From Tetraselmis striata (Eukaryota; Chlorophyta; Chlorodendrophyceae; Chlorodendrales; Chlorodendraceae): a stretch of 64,000 nt of DNA. The stretch covers positions 1 to 64,000 of the forward strand of contig VCJN01002979.1 of NCBI GenBank assembly GCA_006384855.1, in the 5' to 3' direction. Made by a program: the position numbers and the translations under genes. Shown piece after piece: positions 1 through 12,859 of this stretch; the stretch's first letter is position 1; every line of letters begins with the position of its first letter. The notes beneath the pieces are model-generated. The model was not told where the DNA came from, did no database searches, and was given only the letters and a program-made list of their open reading frames with translations.

Positions 1-141
1 ATGATTCGCCACCCCTTCCTCAGCGAGCCCGTGTGCAGCTCGTAATAAGAAACTATCCGATTGCGGCGCCGTTCTGTCTTCTGATGTGCAGCTGGCAAGC
101 CATTCACATGCACAGTGAGTTCCTCATCTTCATGCCGGCGC

Positions 142-3100
142 TCACAGGGCGCCGTTGACGCTCCCCGTGCGGTTCAGCCTCATCCACGCCGCCTCAGCCG
201 CGGGCGAGTACGCGAGTGCGAGCTCCACAATGGTCTTCTTGGCGTTGTCTTGCGACGATTTAACCTGGCACACATCAAGGCAACACACACTTCAACCAAT
301 CGGCATGCGATAGGCGTTCTTAACCGCCGTCCTGCCTCCCTAGCTGGCATGCGCAGTTTCGAGAAAAGGCGGGGAAGGCTCACCAGGGCGGCCTTGCTGT
401 GAATGAGCTCCAGGACTCGCGGGTTGGGCACCAAGTTCTCCGCCATCCAGTCCTTGTGATTCTTGCTGGATCGAATGTCCGCGAAATAGGGGTCCAGCAG
501 GATGTCGCGCGTGCTCGCGCGGGCCGAGGGGTCCATCCTCAGCAGCCGCTCCACCATCTTGAGCGCATCGCGGTCACACCGCGGGAAGGCCTCCTCCAGG
601 GACATGTGCGGGGACTTGGAGAGAGGCAGCAGCCGTTTGGCTGCATCCCTGCCGTAGTACTGCATTACACGGCGGCGCCGCGAGGGTGTGAGGGTCCACA
701 CGGGCAACCCCTTCTTTCATGAAGACGCCCTGGGTATTTGGTGACTAGCTTCATAAACAGCATTCGGATGACTCAACTTGTAGTGTAAACCCCACCATAC
801 ACACCCACAGACGGTCTGCAAATAGCGACTACATGACGTATTCAACCACATCGTCACCGAGACGAAAAACTATTTGATAGAAAAATGATTTAGAATAGAC
901 CACGAACAAGATGCGAACGGTAGGCGCAGAGGTATGCACCAATTAATTACTTTTTGGCCCCCGCGGACCGCTTTTGTGCAGTATGTTATATAATTTGCGA
1001 TTCACTTATGTTACCACTTATGATCCCTTTTACGTTTATCTTTTTACTCTTCACTCAGGAGTCACTTTTGTTGTTCATAGTTTGTGATTCACTTTTGTGA
1101 ATCGCAACTAGGCATGATATAATGGCAAAGCCAGCAAGTCCTGGGCACCTTGGCGGAAAGTGCTACCATGTGACCAATATGTCAATATGACATACGATCT
1201 GCCACAAGTGCCTCCGCTCATGGCATTCTTGTGTCATGGGTCGATACTGGTGCACGGTGTTGCTCACTTATTTCTTATGGCGCAACTTGTTATCGTAGAA
1301 GCCCTCCCCCCCCCCCCCTTCCCCCCCCATTACAGCGACTAATGCACAACAGCGGGACCAACCTTGCCGAGAGTCTTTTCCGAGGGGCGTCCCAGCATGT
1401 ATGCGAGAACGTCCAGGTCAGAGGAATGCTTCAAGTCCGCGGCTGCCTTGTAGTGCGCCATCACGTCGCCGCCATTCAGCGCCGTCAGCAGCACCACGCC
1501 GAGTGACCAGAGGTCGGAGGCCTTGGCCATGTCGGGGCCCAGCTGCAGGCTGCGCAGCTTCTCCCACGACCGCATCGCGTACTCGGGCGCGCGGCTCCTG
1601 CGTCGCCGCCACGCAGCCAGCGTCAGCACTGCCTGCTTGGGCCTGGCGCCGGTTCGCTTGCCCAGCGAGGCGGGGGCCTACCCGTGCTTGAGGGAGGTCG
1701 CAGCCGTGTGCAACTCCTCGCCGTCGGGGCCGTACAGAGCCTTGGAGATGCCTAAGTCGACGATCCTCGGCTCGCAGCCCTCCGAAATCATGACATTGTC
1801 GGGCTGCACGCAAGTCCCGCACAACCGCATTTAGAACCGCCCCCCCTCTCGGCTATGCATTCCCGCTGTGCAGAACGCGGCGATGGGATCGACTGTGTAT
1901 TTGTTGACGGCAACAAGCCCAGCAACCATTATGTATGTGCGGGTCGATACCTTGAGGTCGAGGTGCGCGATTCCGTCTGCAGGGCACACACGTCGGCGGC
2001 AAGCACCCGGCCTCAGCAACTGTCGGCATGTCTGGTCCACCCGTGCATGGAGCCCCCTCATTCGCGCCGGGTGGGTGGGGACTCACTCGTGTGTAGGTAA
2101 TGGACGCCGCGGACGATGTTGAACAGCACGTGCTTCAGTGTGTTGGAGGGCACGGTGTGGATCACGCTGTGCCCCCACATCAGATGCATCTGCCCGGGGG
2201 GCAAGCAGCGGCGCCGGGCCGTGTAAGGCTGAAACTCGATGGAATGTAGAATACGAGGCTATGCCCGTAGCCTCTTATCCTCGTACGATGTTCATCGATA
2301 GATGGGATGTACCGGGGCGATATGGTCACACAGGGGTCGCGCAAACAGGGCCTTTTTGTACGAGGCTATGCCAGTACGCCACAACACGAGGGTCAGAACT
2401 TTGCCGTTCTTTGCCTCGCCCCCCTTGACGGCCGATCCAACGCAGGGAGGCGAATCCCGGTTTGGCATGCGCGCATCCTACCTCATAAAGCGGCAGCACC
2501 AGTCGTTCCAGAACGATAAACGCGGAGCTGAGCTTGGTGTCCAGGTGCTTCGGCATCAGCACATCATGCAGCTTCATTATGTCGACTGCAGCAATAGCAG
2601 GTAGGCAGTGCATTGGGCGCGTCAGCTGGTCGATAATTCCGACCTTACCCTTTAGCCAGCGTGCTAAGCGTGAGCCCCGTAAAAAGAATTAGGGAGGAAG
2701 ATTCGGCGTAGGCTGCGGCCTTACCCGAGCCCTGCACCGCCTGCAAAATTCGGACCTCCTTAGCTGTTGTTTGGGGACCCGCCTGCGCAAGTGTGGCATT
2801 GCAAAGCCGGGCTGAGCACGTGTGGTGGTAATTCCTTAGCGCGCCGGGTGCTTGCGAGTTGGCCTTCGAGCTGCGGCCGGCGACTCACCTCCTTGATCGC
2901 CACGAGCCGATGTTGGAGCATGTCCTTCGCCAGGATGACGACGCCCTGCGTGCCGTGGCCGAGCTGCCGGCGCGAGGGTGGGAGGGATTCGTGGCTCTCA
3001 GCACCGGCGCGGCCGCAGGCGCCAGCCTCATGAAACAAAAACAGACGGCTGCGAGAAAGACCCATCTGATGCCTGGTGCTGCTCTGCGGTATTTGATACA

Positions 3101-3899
3101 TTCGAACGTTTTACAGTGTAGTTTCCCCCTCTTTGCAAGGAAAGGGAAGGGGGCCCCAACTCCCAACCCAGAGACGCGAACCCAACGTGTCTCAACGCAC
3201 GTCACGCAAGCCCTTTGCCAAGACCCCTCGCCTTTCGTGGACATACGGGCGCAGCGGCCCTGAAACACGGGCCCGTCGCGCTAAAGGCAAGGGGTCTGGT
3301 AGGGTAGGGTGCGGTGCGCTCACGATGCGCAGCGGTTGGTATCGCTGCAGCGACTCTTTCGACACCTCCTTGAACAGCGTGTCGACCTCGGCCTGCGGGG
3401 AGACGGCGTTGGCGGGCGCTCAGGCACGTCAAGGGCGGCGCGGGCGCTGTATTTCCACAGCAGAGGTAAGGGCGAGTCGTCAGCGAGTCGCTGTCGTGTC
3501 CATGCGCGGAACCAAAGCACAGGGCAGGCGAAGGGCGTGGTGCAGCACATGCAGAGCGTGGTGCAGATAATAACGTAATAACATTTCATTATTGACCGCG
3601 ACGCGCCGTCTCGGCGAACGAACCTGCCGGCCAGACACCTTCCACGAGCCCTTGGTGCCGCAACCGTTGATGTATGTCTCATGTAGCAGCCTGTTGTCTG
3701 CTGGACCCTCCAGCTGCGGCACGAACCACTCATCCCGAAGGCGCGCAAGGATCTCGGGCGACGCAGACGACGGCTTTGAGTTCCTGAGCGCGTAATCCGC
3801 CGAGACGTATTTGTACGACGCGGCGACACAAGACGCGCCGGCCAACAGAAAAACGGCCAGCGCCAGCGAGGGCGCCGCACGGACGCCCGTCAACTCCAT
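142..3899 (-). CDS. Ser/Thr protein kinase with N-terminal hydrophobic leader, 11 exons
   Basis: Eleven exons join in one frame to give 480 residues: 3624-3899, 3324-3392, 2889-2963, 2725-2758, 2482-2585, 2087-2189, 1951-1976, 1682-1803, 1363-1597, 384-659, 142-264. All introns are GT-AG. The start (MELTGVRAAPSLALAVFLL) gives a signal peptide or membrane anchor, so the kinase may be secretory or organellar. Kinase parts in order: glycine loop LGHGTQGVV (116-124), VAIK lysine (139), catalytic loop HLDLKPDN (225-232), DLG in place of DFG (245-247), APE (273-275), DLWSLG, and a C-terminal segment LLRMDPSARAST that recalls CMGC kinases. The usual HRD arginine is Leu, but the catalytic Asp, Lys and Asn are present, so activity is plausible. 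The segment between the VAIK lysine and the alpha-C helix is very short, so one small exon may be missed. Substrate and exact family are unknown. Confidence 0.82.
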
Positions 3900-4585
3900 C
3901 TTGTTCTGACTGCGCCGAGAATGGATACCTTGCGTATGTTTGTGAGATTTGCCGGCGAGCCAAGCCTCGGGATGTGAGCTATAAATCAGGCAAGCGCTGC
4001 TTGCGGCTTCAGGTGGATGTGGATATGTGCTGGCGGTTGCCCCCGCGGTCCATCGCTATCAGCAATCGATCACTGTGCGCTACGGTCTGACTACGATGGT
4101 GCGCTCGCGGTTTACCGATGATGTGAGTTATGTATTAAACATACAATAAATAAAAGGCAGGTAACAAATCCACCGGAATTCGCGTTCCACCCGTCACTTC
4201 GCGAGTAATCCTTGTGGATGGCAACATCAGACCGGGACTAAGATAAAAGATATAGTCGCTACTTAATCTAGCTGCAAAGGGCGATGGGGAAACAACCCGA
4301 AAAGACCAACAGAGACCAAAAGATCAGCAGAGCAAGCAGCTTGAAATAAGCGGCCCGCATAGGAGTAATATACCAGTCTTATGTACGTGTCCGTACGACG
4401 TGTACGTAATATATGCGTAATTACGTAACTATGAACATAATCTACGTACTTACCAGCAATGGGAATTTTCAAATTAGCAAAACAGGGGGCTCGCAGTTGT
4501 TTGCCAAAAAGGTGTCAGATCTCTTACAACGTTTGACACAGGGGCTCAGGCCCCAAAGCACGCATGAAAGGGTTGGGAAGGGTGG
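3900..4585. other. Intergenic; upstream region of the kinase gene
   Basis: No convincing exon is seen. The stretch is more AT-rich than the flanking genes. A short piece at 4157-4175 matches the core of the inverted-repeat arms found at 18904-18961 and 19976-20032 (motif AACAAATCCACC), so it is probably a relic of the same small transposon family. Confidence 0.5.
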
Positions 4586-4638
4586 GTTGCGCTAGCTGGA
4601 AGCTGGCGCAAAGGCAGAAGGTGGAGACACCGCCGCGT
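4586..4638. repeat. 53-bp direct repeat, 3' copy of the DIRS element
   Basis: Identical over 53 bases to 8959-9011 and in the same orientation. It overlaps the end of the recombinase coding region, which is typical of a split direct repeat rather than an LTR. Confidence 0.9.
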
Positions 4639-4811
4639 GCCATGCTGCCGGACACGGCAGCACTGTTGGGTCGATGTAGTCGAGCACCACGCAAGACTCC
4701 ATTGCCCAGCCGCCGAAGTACTTGATCTTCTGGCTTGCATCGTCACGCCGATCACGTACGCGGCTGTTGTGGCCCCTTTGCGGAGGGAGTGGGACGTCCA
4801 CGCGAACCCCG

Positions 4812-4843
<32 letters not shown>

Positions 4844-7800
4844 CTCATGCAATGCTGTCAGCACCAGTTGCAGCCAGCTGGTGAGGGTGTCCGCCGTCCA
4901 TTTGGCTTGTCCCTCGCGCTGGCTGATGGCCCATCGCGCCGATAGCACGCGGCCGCCGGTGAACACCTGACGGGCGGCATCAAAGTAGTGCAGCAACGCC
5001 GCGATGTCGGCATGCGCTGACGCTGGCAGCTGACACAACAACTTCTTGTTTGCATCCGCGCCACGCTGGCCTTTCCGGTCACGATGGTATAGGAGGATCC
5101 CGCCGTCCGGGCCGACCGTGAGGTCGCCCGTAAGACACTCCACCCCCGCTCCTCCGCGGCAGAAAAACAGACAAAGTACGACGACTGCCAGGCTGGCGCG
5201 GAACAGCTCCACGCGCACCACGGTACTTGGGTCCGTGCCCCAGGTAGGTCCCAGCTCCAGCCGTAGGGCTTTTGCCAGGGTCAGGGCTTTCAGCACCACA
5301 CGCGCGGGCAATGGGGCCCGCATCAGCTCGGGGTTTAGCGTCACCTGCGACGCCGCAAGGCCCTTGCGGACTTTGCTCACCAGATCGCCCAGAGCCATCG
5401 GCTCCCGGCCGTGGTCCTTGAAGAAGCTGTTGTTGACGGCCGATAGGTAAGGCTGCAAGCTGGAGGCTTTGATCGTCCCCAGGTTGCCCAACCACGTGAC
5501 GTACCGTGCCATAGTCCCGGGGTCGGCAGCCAGGGCCGGTCGCTTCTCCTCTTCGCAGAAACGGAAATATTGCTTCATGCAACTCGCGTAAGACGCGGCA
5601 GTGGTCGGCGCCCACGCAGCTGATAGGAGCTCCAGGGTTAGGACGCCAAGGGTGTCAGACCCGCCCTAGAACCCGTGTCATGTACGGGCGCATCGAATCA
5701 GCCCACGGTGTCGTATAGCTCGCGACCTCGACGCGGTACTTCACCGCTGCAGTTCGTACTGGTGCCGCACGTACAGCCGGTAGTTGGTGGCTGTTGCCCG
5801 GAAACATGGATAGCGTAGCACTTACGGCCCCTCGGCGCAGGTATACCCATGCCGGAAGGGAACGCGGAATACAGTCACGGGCCAGTGAGGCCTGCCGATC
5901 ATACCTCGCCCGTCCCGCCGTCCCGGCCGGAATAAACCGGCGCGCGGCGCCACCGTGAGCTCCTCCACTGCCATCTCGGTGAGTGCCTGGTGCCACGCCT
6001 TGCCCTCCCATCGCGGGGCGACGACGGTCGCCCTTGCGCCACTCTGCTGCAACTTCTGCACGAGGTCGGGTAGCAGGGGCCAGGGTGCGTTGCACCAGTT
6101 GTTTTCGCGGCGCTTGTCCGCATCCGGCAGGTGCAACGAGTCCACCGCCTCGCACGTAGGGTCCAACCACGCCGCATTGTAGCGGGAGAGCAGGGTGTTG
6201 AGGGCGGACGCGAAGTGGTCGATGGAATGAGGGCCGAACCGGCTCTCTAGTTCCGCGAACATGAGGGGGTCGCTCGAGTTGCCAATCGTCGCTGTCGAGG
6301 TGCCGGCTTAGACGGTCCGCCCAGATATTCGCTGCCAAGCGAATGTACCGCACGCGCAAGTGGGTGCCGTGCGAGTCCAGCAAGCACCAGAGTCGTCGCA
6401 GCTCGGCCATCATCTCGGGAGAGCGTGCGTGAGGCTAGGCCCGACAGAATGTGACATACCGCCTGGTTGTCCTCGTGCACGAGGACGTTGCGCCCGTGAG
6501 GGAGGAAGCTTTCCACGGCAAGTCGGACCGCTTTGAGGTCCTTCAAGGTGATGTGCTGGCGCTCGTCCGCCGAGCTCCAGAATCCCCGCGCCTCAAGCCT
6601 GCCGCTCAACACCCCGCCCCACCAATAGCCTGAGCTGTCGGTGTGCAGATAAGCCGTCTCCACTGGGCGGTGGATGGGCTTGCCGTTGGACTGACTGGGC
6701 ACCGATGTCCACCGCTGTAGGTCGCGGCGGAGCTGTGGCGTCATCCCGACGCGCCCGCCCCACCGGTCGCCGACCATGGAGTGGAGCTCCCGCAGGAAGA
6801 ATCTTGCGGCCGGGATCGCCAGAAAGAGGTACTGCGCATGCCATGCCAGTGACTGCAGCTCGCGCACTAGGAGCCACCTGGTGTTCCGCGTGGCGCGGCC
6901 GATGAGCCGGGTGGCCTGCCGGGAGAGCTGGTTCAGCTTGTCTCCCGGTGCGTAGAACATGCCGGACGCCGAGTCGATGTCCACCCCCAGGTGCCTGCCG
7001 AACTGGCAGGGCTCCCAAAAGCCCTTTGTGGGGTTCCGCTGCAGCCCCAAGGCGTCGAGGAGGCTAGCGAGCCGTTGACGGAGGTGGAGCGCCTGCTCCA
7101 TCGATGCGGAGAAGAGGAGGAAGTCGTCCACGTAAGGTAGGATGCGCGCCCCCCTCTACCTGGTCCGCCGGAGGTAGCACTTGCTCCGTGTGGGCTGCGT
7201 AGACGATGAGGGGGGCTCGGGCTCGGGTTTCCGCAGGTGGGTGATGAAGACTTGGGTGAGCGTGACGAGGTAATAGGGCGAGAGGCTCTAGCCCATTGGC
7301 AGACCCGCGAGCCTATAGAGCTGACCTCGGACGTCCACGGTGAAGTAGTCTCGGTCCGCCTCCGCGATGCCTAGAGCATAGAAGCCGTCTTGGAGGTCGA
7401 AGGAGAACATGTAGTCTCCCTTCTTGGTTAGGTGGCGCACTCCCAGTAGGGTCGCCATCTTGAGCCGCTTGCGCACACAGTAAGAGTTGAGCACGCGGAG
7501 GTCGATGATGCATGGCCACTGGTTGACGCCTGGCTTGGGTACTAAAAATAGTCTTGACACCCACTTGCGGCAGGTGCCAAGCTCCCACGCGCCGGACTCC
7601 ACGAAGCGGGCAAGCTCGCCCTCGAGGAAGGTGAGCTGCGCTGGGGTAGCGTCCTGCATGCTGATGCCGTTGAGGAAGTTGGGTGGGGGGCGGTTGTGCT
7701 TGAAGGGGATCCGGACGCCCTCCTGGATCCACTGTAGGACTTGATCGCTCGCCCCGATGTCTTGCCATTGCCGCCATTGCCGCCGCACGCGGTGTCGCAT

Positions 7801-8958
7801 GTAGCTTGAACTTGGGTAGCATGACTCGGAACGGCGGGGCACACCGTCAGTTATGCTCCTCGGTCTGCGGGGTAGTTGTCTTCCTCGCAGGGTTGCCGGG
7901 CCGAGGCTTGCCCTTGATCTTGTCTTTGTCCTTGTTTTTGTCCGCCCTCTCCTTTGTGGCGCGGTCTGCGTGTTCTGATGCGCGCTCTTGTTCCTTAATG
8001 CGGATGTTGCCGCTGCCGCCTCCGCTCCCTCCGCTGCCGCTGCCCATGAACTGCGCGGCGGCCTGCGCCTTGGCCGCCTGGTGGAGGCTGACATCGAGTC
8101 TTTTGTCGTCCAGGGCGTTGAGGAGGCCGTCGACGCCATTGCTGGAGCGCTCGGCGGCGGTGGTGTCGAAGAAGCGGGAGTAAACGAGGCGCTCGGCGAC
8201 TCGCTCCTCGCCGGTAAGCGCCTTCTTGCACTTGAAACGCCGGAAATAGGTGAGCCGGTCTTCAACAGCTTGCCCGCACGTCGCGATCATGCGAATCGCG
8301 GAGTCGAGTAGGTCGTTGGCGTCCGCGGTGTCGCGAGCGGTGGCGTTGTTCTCGCGAAGCGTTGCCACAGCGTCCGTGAGCGCCGCGTGCGCGGCGGCGG
8401 TAAAGACTCCATAGCACAGCTGGTGGCGATACTCGTCGCGCGTCGCGTGCTTCTTCTCGTCGGTGGGGTAGCGGTCCCACTCGTCGTTGCGTGGGTTCCA
8501 CATCCTGGGGTTAGTGAGTCCTACAGGGGGCAAAGACTCGGCGTATGCCCGCGGCAGGTAGTCATCGATCCAGTCGCGCGGGTCGATGAACGCCGCGTGG
8601 CCTGGAGATTTCGCAGAGAAACCGGGGGGAGGGTCGTCCTCCTCGTCGTCACCCTCGAGGCCGTCGGCTGGCATCGCGGGAATAGGTTTCTGCGGAGGTG
8701 GTTGTTGAGGTGCGGGAGTCTAGCTCGTCGAGTCGGAGCAGCATCCGCTGCACCAGCGCAGTGAGGCTAGCGGTGTCAGTCGTCGAACTCGCGGCGTTGC
8801 CTCCACCGATCCCCTCCGAATCGTACATGTCGTCAGGCAACCGTGTGTTGTCCATAGTACGGCATGCTGTCGTTATTTACAGTCGCGGCGAGCGGCTGGC
8901 GTCGAACGTCGTTGTGTGATCGTGTGTCACCTTACGAGACTGCGAGAGTCTCGATGCC

Positions 8959-9011
8959 GTTGCGCTAGCTGGAAGCTGGCGCAAAGGCAGAAGGTGGAGA
9001 CACCGCCGCGT
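8959..9011. repeat. 53-bp direct repeat, 5' copy of the DIRS element
   Basis: Perfect copy of 4586-4638 in the same orientation, lying just upstream (in element sense) of the gag-like region. It marks the other end of the element. Confidence 0.9.
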
Positions 9012-9160
9012 CGCGGGGCGTCATATCGGGGTGAGGGATGGACGTGGGGACACGGCAGTAGCGTACTAGCCGCGTATGGCGGAATTGTAACGTCGGGTAA
9101 CACCCGTCGTACTTAGCCCCGTGCAATTCAAACCTCTATAATTCTCAATATGACCATTAT

Positions 9161-9380
9161 AGACTCGAGAGACCCGGGTTCGATTCCTGGCTGATGTATT
9201 TCGGCAATATCGGCCCGGCGTGTCCCGGGTTTACCCGGTTGATGCATTAGCCCTTCGGGGTTCGAATGAGGCAATGGTCTATTGGCTATGCCAAACCTAC
9301 GACTGCAGTTGGCGCACGAGGTCAAGTGCTGGGGCGGCTTCGGCCGATGTCCCGGGGCGAACTTTACTTTACTTTACTTT
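9161..9380 (+). mobile_element. tRNA-related SINE, copy 1, with target-site duplication
   Basis: A 220-bp insert flanked by an exact 12-bp duplication, TATGACCATTAT, at 9149-9160 and 9381-9392. The head has a pol III B-box (GGTTCGATTCC) within what looks like the anticodon-stem to T-arm part of a tRNA. The body is shared with the copy at 18333-18563. The tail is a short run of a TTTAC-type repeat, the usual SINE 3' end. The head is a little shorter than in copy 2. Retroposition presumably depended on a partner LINE, which is not seen here. Confidence 0.85.
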
Positions 9381-9482
9381 TATGACCATTATTGGCGGGG
9401 GCATTTGTTGTTTTTCGCCCCCGCGGGACAGCATGACTGGCAACGGTAGTGAAACCCTTGTTGCAGCGTCTCGACAAAATAC

Positions 9483-9550
9483 GTTTTCGCAGCTAGACAG
9501 CGTAGATTTTGCATCAAAATGTACGGGGTCGGCTGGGACCAACAGATCCA
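9483..9550 (+). repeat. 68-bp repeat, copy 1
   Basis: Matches 10110-10177 with about three differences. In both copies it ends in the same short potential start, ATG then codons for YGVGWDQ, after which the two sequences diverge. It may be part of the LTR element's internal end, present here without an adjoining LTR, or a separate repeat. Confidence 0.7.
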
Positions 9551-9913
9551 CGACTGGTACGGGGCCGCCAGACCGGATGGTGTCCGGAAAGGCGCCGCGC
9601 GTCCCGAGCCCCCGCCGGTGTTTGTAAATTACATGCCACCAACGATCACGTGGCTCATCAGGACAGTACATTCCGCTATGCTGCTCTCGGCCTCTCATCA
9701 CGGCTAAGACGCTGGGAAAGCCTGACTAATTGCTGCCGCACCTGGGCTTATCGGACACGCAACACCCCTGTGGGATGACGTATATCAAAAATGATATTCA
9801 CTCCCCACCTCAGGTGCTTTCACAACTAACCAGACTATATCCCTAATCTAAATCGAGCAGCATCCGGAAACGTACTACACAAGCGAATAATTGTCTCCGG
9901 GCGGGTGGGTGGG

Positions 9914-10114
9914 AGACAATATAGTCGGGTGCCTTCCAACAACTGAAGGCGCCCCCGGTCCGCGGCCGCCCTTTATACTCGGTTAAAGGGCGCCGCCGGA
10001 CCGGCGCCGGCCGGTACTGGTGTACCGGGCCGGCAGGGTCGTCACTTAACCCTGACTGCGCTGCGAAAACCAGGGTTTCCTAGGTCGTTCCTCCCAAGGA
10101 AACCCTACAGTTTT
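9914..10114 (-). repeat. LTR, 3' copy
   Basis: About 200 bp, roughly 98 percent like 12860-13063. It is rich in self-complementary GC segments (around GGCGCCGGCCGG and the paired CAGGGTTTCC and GGAAACCCT). Confidence 0.75.
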
Positions 10115-10177
10115 CGCAGCTAGACAGCGTAGATTTTTCATCAAAATGTACGGGGTCGGCTGGGACCAAAAGATCCA

Positions 10178-11660
10178 ACAGATGAAAGAACAGTGGCCGG
10201 TCTGGCGGGGCTCGTACACGGACATATGTGAGCCAAATTATATAGGGAATTATATTCAATCAGGAACAAACCCAGAAACAGTCACCACCATCACGGTATA
10301 GAAAAGCCATTAGAACGGGACCTAAGACGTGTCCCGGGAGGAATCCGAGTCAGTGTCGGATGGTGAACTGTCACCGTCACTATCGTCCAGGACGTCCTCT
10401 CAGCAAGTGACAGGATCGCCCGCGACATGGACAGAACGTGCTCCTCATCCAGCCCCATATAGTGGAGCTGAGCAGAGATTGACTGCCAGCCACCATGCTA
10501 GCCTCATGTAGTGAGCGGGATGTCTGCGTTAGCGGTGGCGGAAGTACCTACCATGTGCCTTACTGACAGAGTCAGAGATGCGCAGCCAGCCATCCAGATA
10601 GCAGAGAATTTGGATGCCCCTACTGCGCCAGTGTCGCACCAGAACTCCCATGACTTTTAGAGAAGCAGCGGGGGGCATCAGACAGCCCTAAGCACAGAAC
10701 TCGCCGGGTGTAGAATCTCCCTCTCCATTCAAACCCGTTGTAAGGAGCAGCTGAGTTAGGAGGCGGACATGGTAATAGCTCTGAGTCAGACCATACTGGA
10801 CAGCATGTCGCCGGGATTCACCAGGACTGACATCTTAGATAGCGACTCCCTCCTGAAGGTAGTGTAAACCAAGTGTTTGTTGACATGACGCTGATTGCAG
10901 ATCAGCCTGAGTCCACCACGGGGTATGGGAACCACACCCAAACGGTTCAGCACCACAGGGCGCATAAGTTCTTCTCTGATATGGCCCAGCGCGAAAAACT
11001 AAGCGATCTGCCCATCGATCAACTTGGGGCGCTGCAGCGCGGAAGGGTGATTTAGCAGATGGCCGGGTGGAGCGGGGCCATCAGCTCAATTCATACGGAA
11101 ACCGTGCCTGACTCAATTTCTGACCTGACTGTCTCTGTCTGAGTCAATGCTGCAGTCCCAAAATGCCAGACTGAATTGGATAGCACCGGCTGATTCCACA
11201 GGGGAATTAACGTCAAGGGCCGGCTCATGGGGAAGCCCAAAATAGCTGATGTTAAAACCGTCACAGAATGCCAACGCCACAGACAGCATCATAGTGGTCA
11301 GCAAGCAGCCAGGATGACTGCTGCATGAATCAAACAGTGAGTTTGAACTCGAAACCGTCTGAAACTGAAAATAACAGTATTTTCAAATTAAATCTCGCTC
11401 CGACACAACGAGAGATATGAAACGTCACACATGGTGTGCCGCTCTTTACGCGAATGCATCGCCGGCCAACTTATGGAAAGTTGCAAAGGCAACTGCCAGG
11501 GGCAGCACAGAGTCGCAGTGGACATCATATGTATTACACACGAGGTATCTCTCGGAGATACACTACCGAACAGGTGACTCTCCCTGAGGAGATCAGAGCT
11601 GCTATGACACAAGCCTGAGCTCAGCTCCCGGAGGAGGGCTAACAGTCGCCCGGAGGCCTA
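10178..11660. other. Internal region of the LTR element with no recognisable gene
   Basis: In element sense no pol domain is seen. On the plus strand there are short frames, such as one at 10329-10511 rich in Ser and Glu, none longer than about 60 residues. It may be a decayed insert or untranslated internal sequence. Confidence 0.4.
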
Positions 11661-12859
11661 ACTGCGGCTACACGAACACCATCACTGGCCAGGCCAGGAG
11701 GATTGCAGACTCCGCGGCTTCATCGACGTGCACTCGGGCAGTCCCTACTGAAGTGTCCCTTCCTTTGGCAGCGATAACAAGTGACGTCCACAGCAGAAGA
11801 CCGACCAGAAGGAGACTTCTCCTCGCGACGGCCGCCCTCCCTCCGGTCGTCGCTCCTATGGTGAAAAGACTCGGGCTCGCGAGAAGAGGAAGAAGGCTTC
11901 TCGCGCGAAGAAGAAGAGGAAGGTTTCTTGGCTTTGACCTTCTCAATCGCCTTCTTAAGCTCCTTGTAGTCCGCTGAGCCCTTCTCGCCGAGAGGGTCCA
12001 CCGCATCGAACTCCTTGGCGACTTCCGCGCCGTACTCGTGCTCCACATGCAGCTTCTTGCCACGCTTGTTAATCCGAAGAGCCACAGTGGTACACAAAGC
12101 CAGTGCCGCGGTGATCGTCTTGAACAGCTCCGCAGATGAAGCTGGTGAGGAAGCATGAAGCTCGGTGCCGTCCTCCACCAAGTCACGCAGAGGCTCCTCC
12201 GCCGGTGCCAAAAGGTCATAGATCTGGAAGACGTCGTCCAGGTCACGTTGAAGTATACGAGCATCAGCGGTATGGCGGCGGTGAACCTTACCCTCTTTGT
12301 CCAGCCAGCCATCCTCGGGTGCGTGGATGGTGCGAGACGGAGCTTCCAGGGCTGCAGGTTGAGCAGGTCTCTTGCCTTTGCGATCGTAGTCGGCGTCCCC
12401 CTCCGCAACGCGTTTCGAAGCTGAAGCCGAAGTGGACGGACCGCTCGACGACGCGACTGCCTGCCTAAGCTCAGAGACCTCTCGTTCGATACGGAGTAGA
12501 GCAGCAGAAGTATCAGCAACTGCCTGTCTAGCGGCGACGAGAGGGGGAGATTCAGCTACCCCGTCTGCAGGTAGAGTGTCGCCACCTAGGACAGTGAGAT
12601 GATTTTCGCGCGAAACGAGTTGCTCGCGAAGAGCTCTGCGAGACTCAAGTAACTCGTTCCAAACGAGTTCGAACTTCTCTAGTGCTAAAACAGAGACGAG
12701 AAAGCAAGGCGACATCACCACAAGCGAGACAAGGAGCCACGCCCAAGACGGACTCGCGGAGCGAGCCATGGTGAGTGCCGGGATCAAACACACTACAGAA
12801 CGCAGAAGAAATTTGAATTTTTGTAGTCGAAGATAAACGAAAAATGTACCAGTCGTAGA

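Larger units (their letters stand above)
4586..9011 (-). mobile_element. DIRS-order (tyrosine-recombinase) retrotransposon fossil
   Basis: The minus strand carries the parts of a DIRS-order element in the usual order: a gag-like region (about 7847-8855, acidic, coiled and basic segments, begins MDNTRLPDD), a reverse transcriptase and RNase H region (about 5655-8265, with DLQDGFYALG, VDDFLLFSAS and HTDSSGYWWGG motifs), and a tyrosine recombinase (about 4592-5615, with HSLRKGATT and a downstream VLDYIDPT segment). Perfect 53-bp direct repeats lie at both ends, as in PAT/Ngaro-like members with split repeats rather than LTRs. The reading frames are broken, in roughly four places. The identical end repeats hint at a modest age. 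The outer limits may extend slightly past these repeats. Confidence 0.85.
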
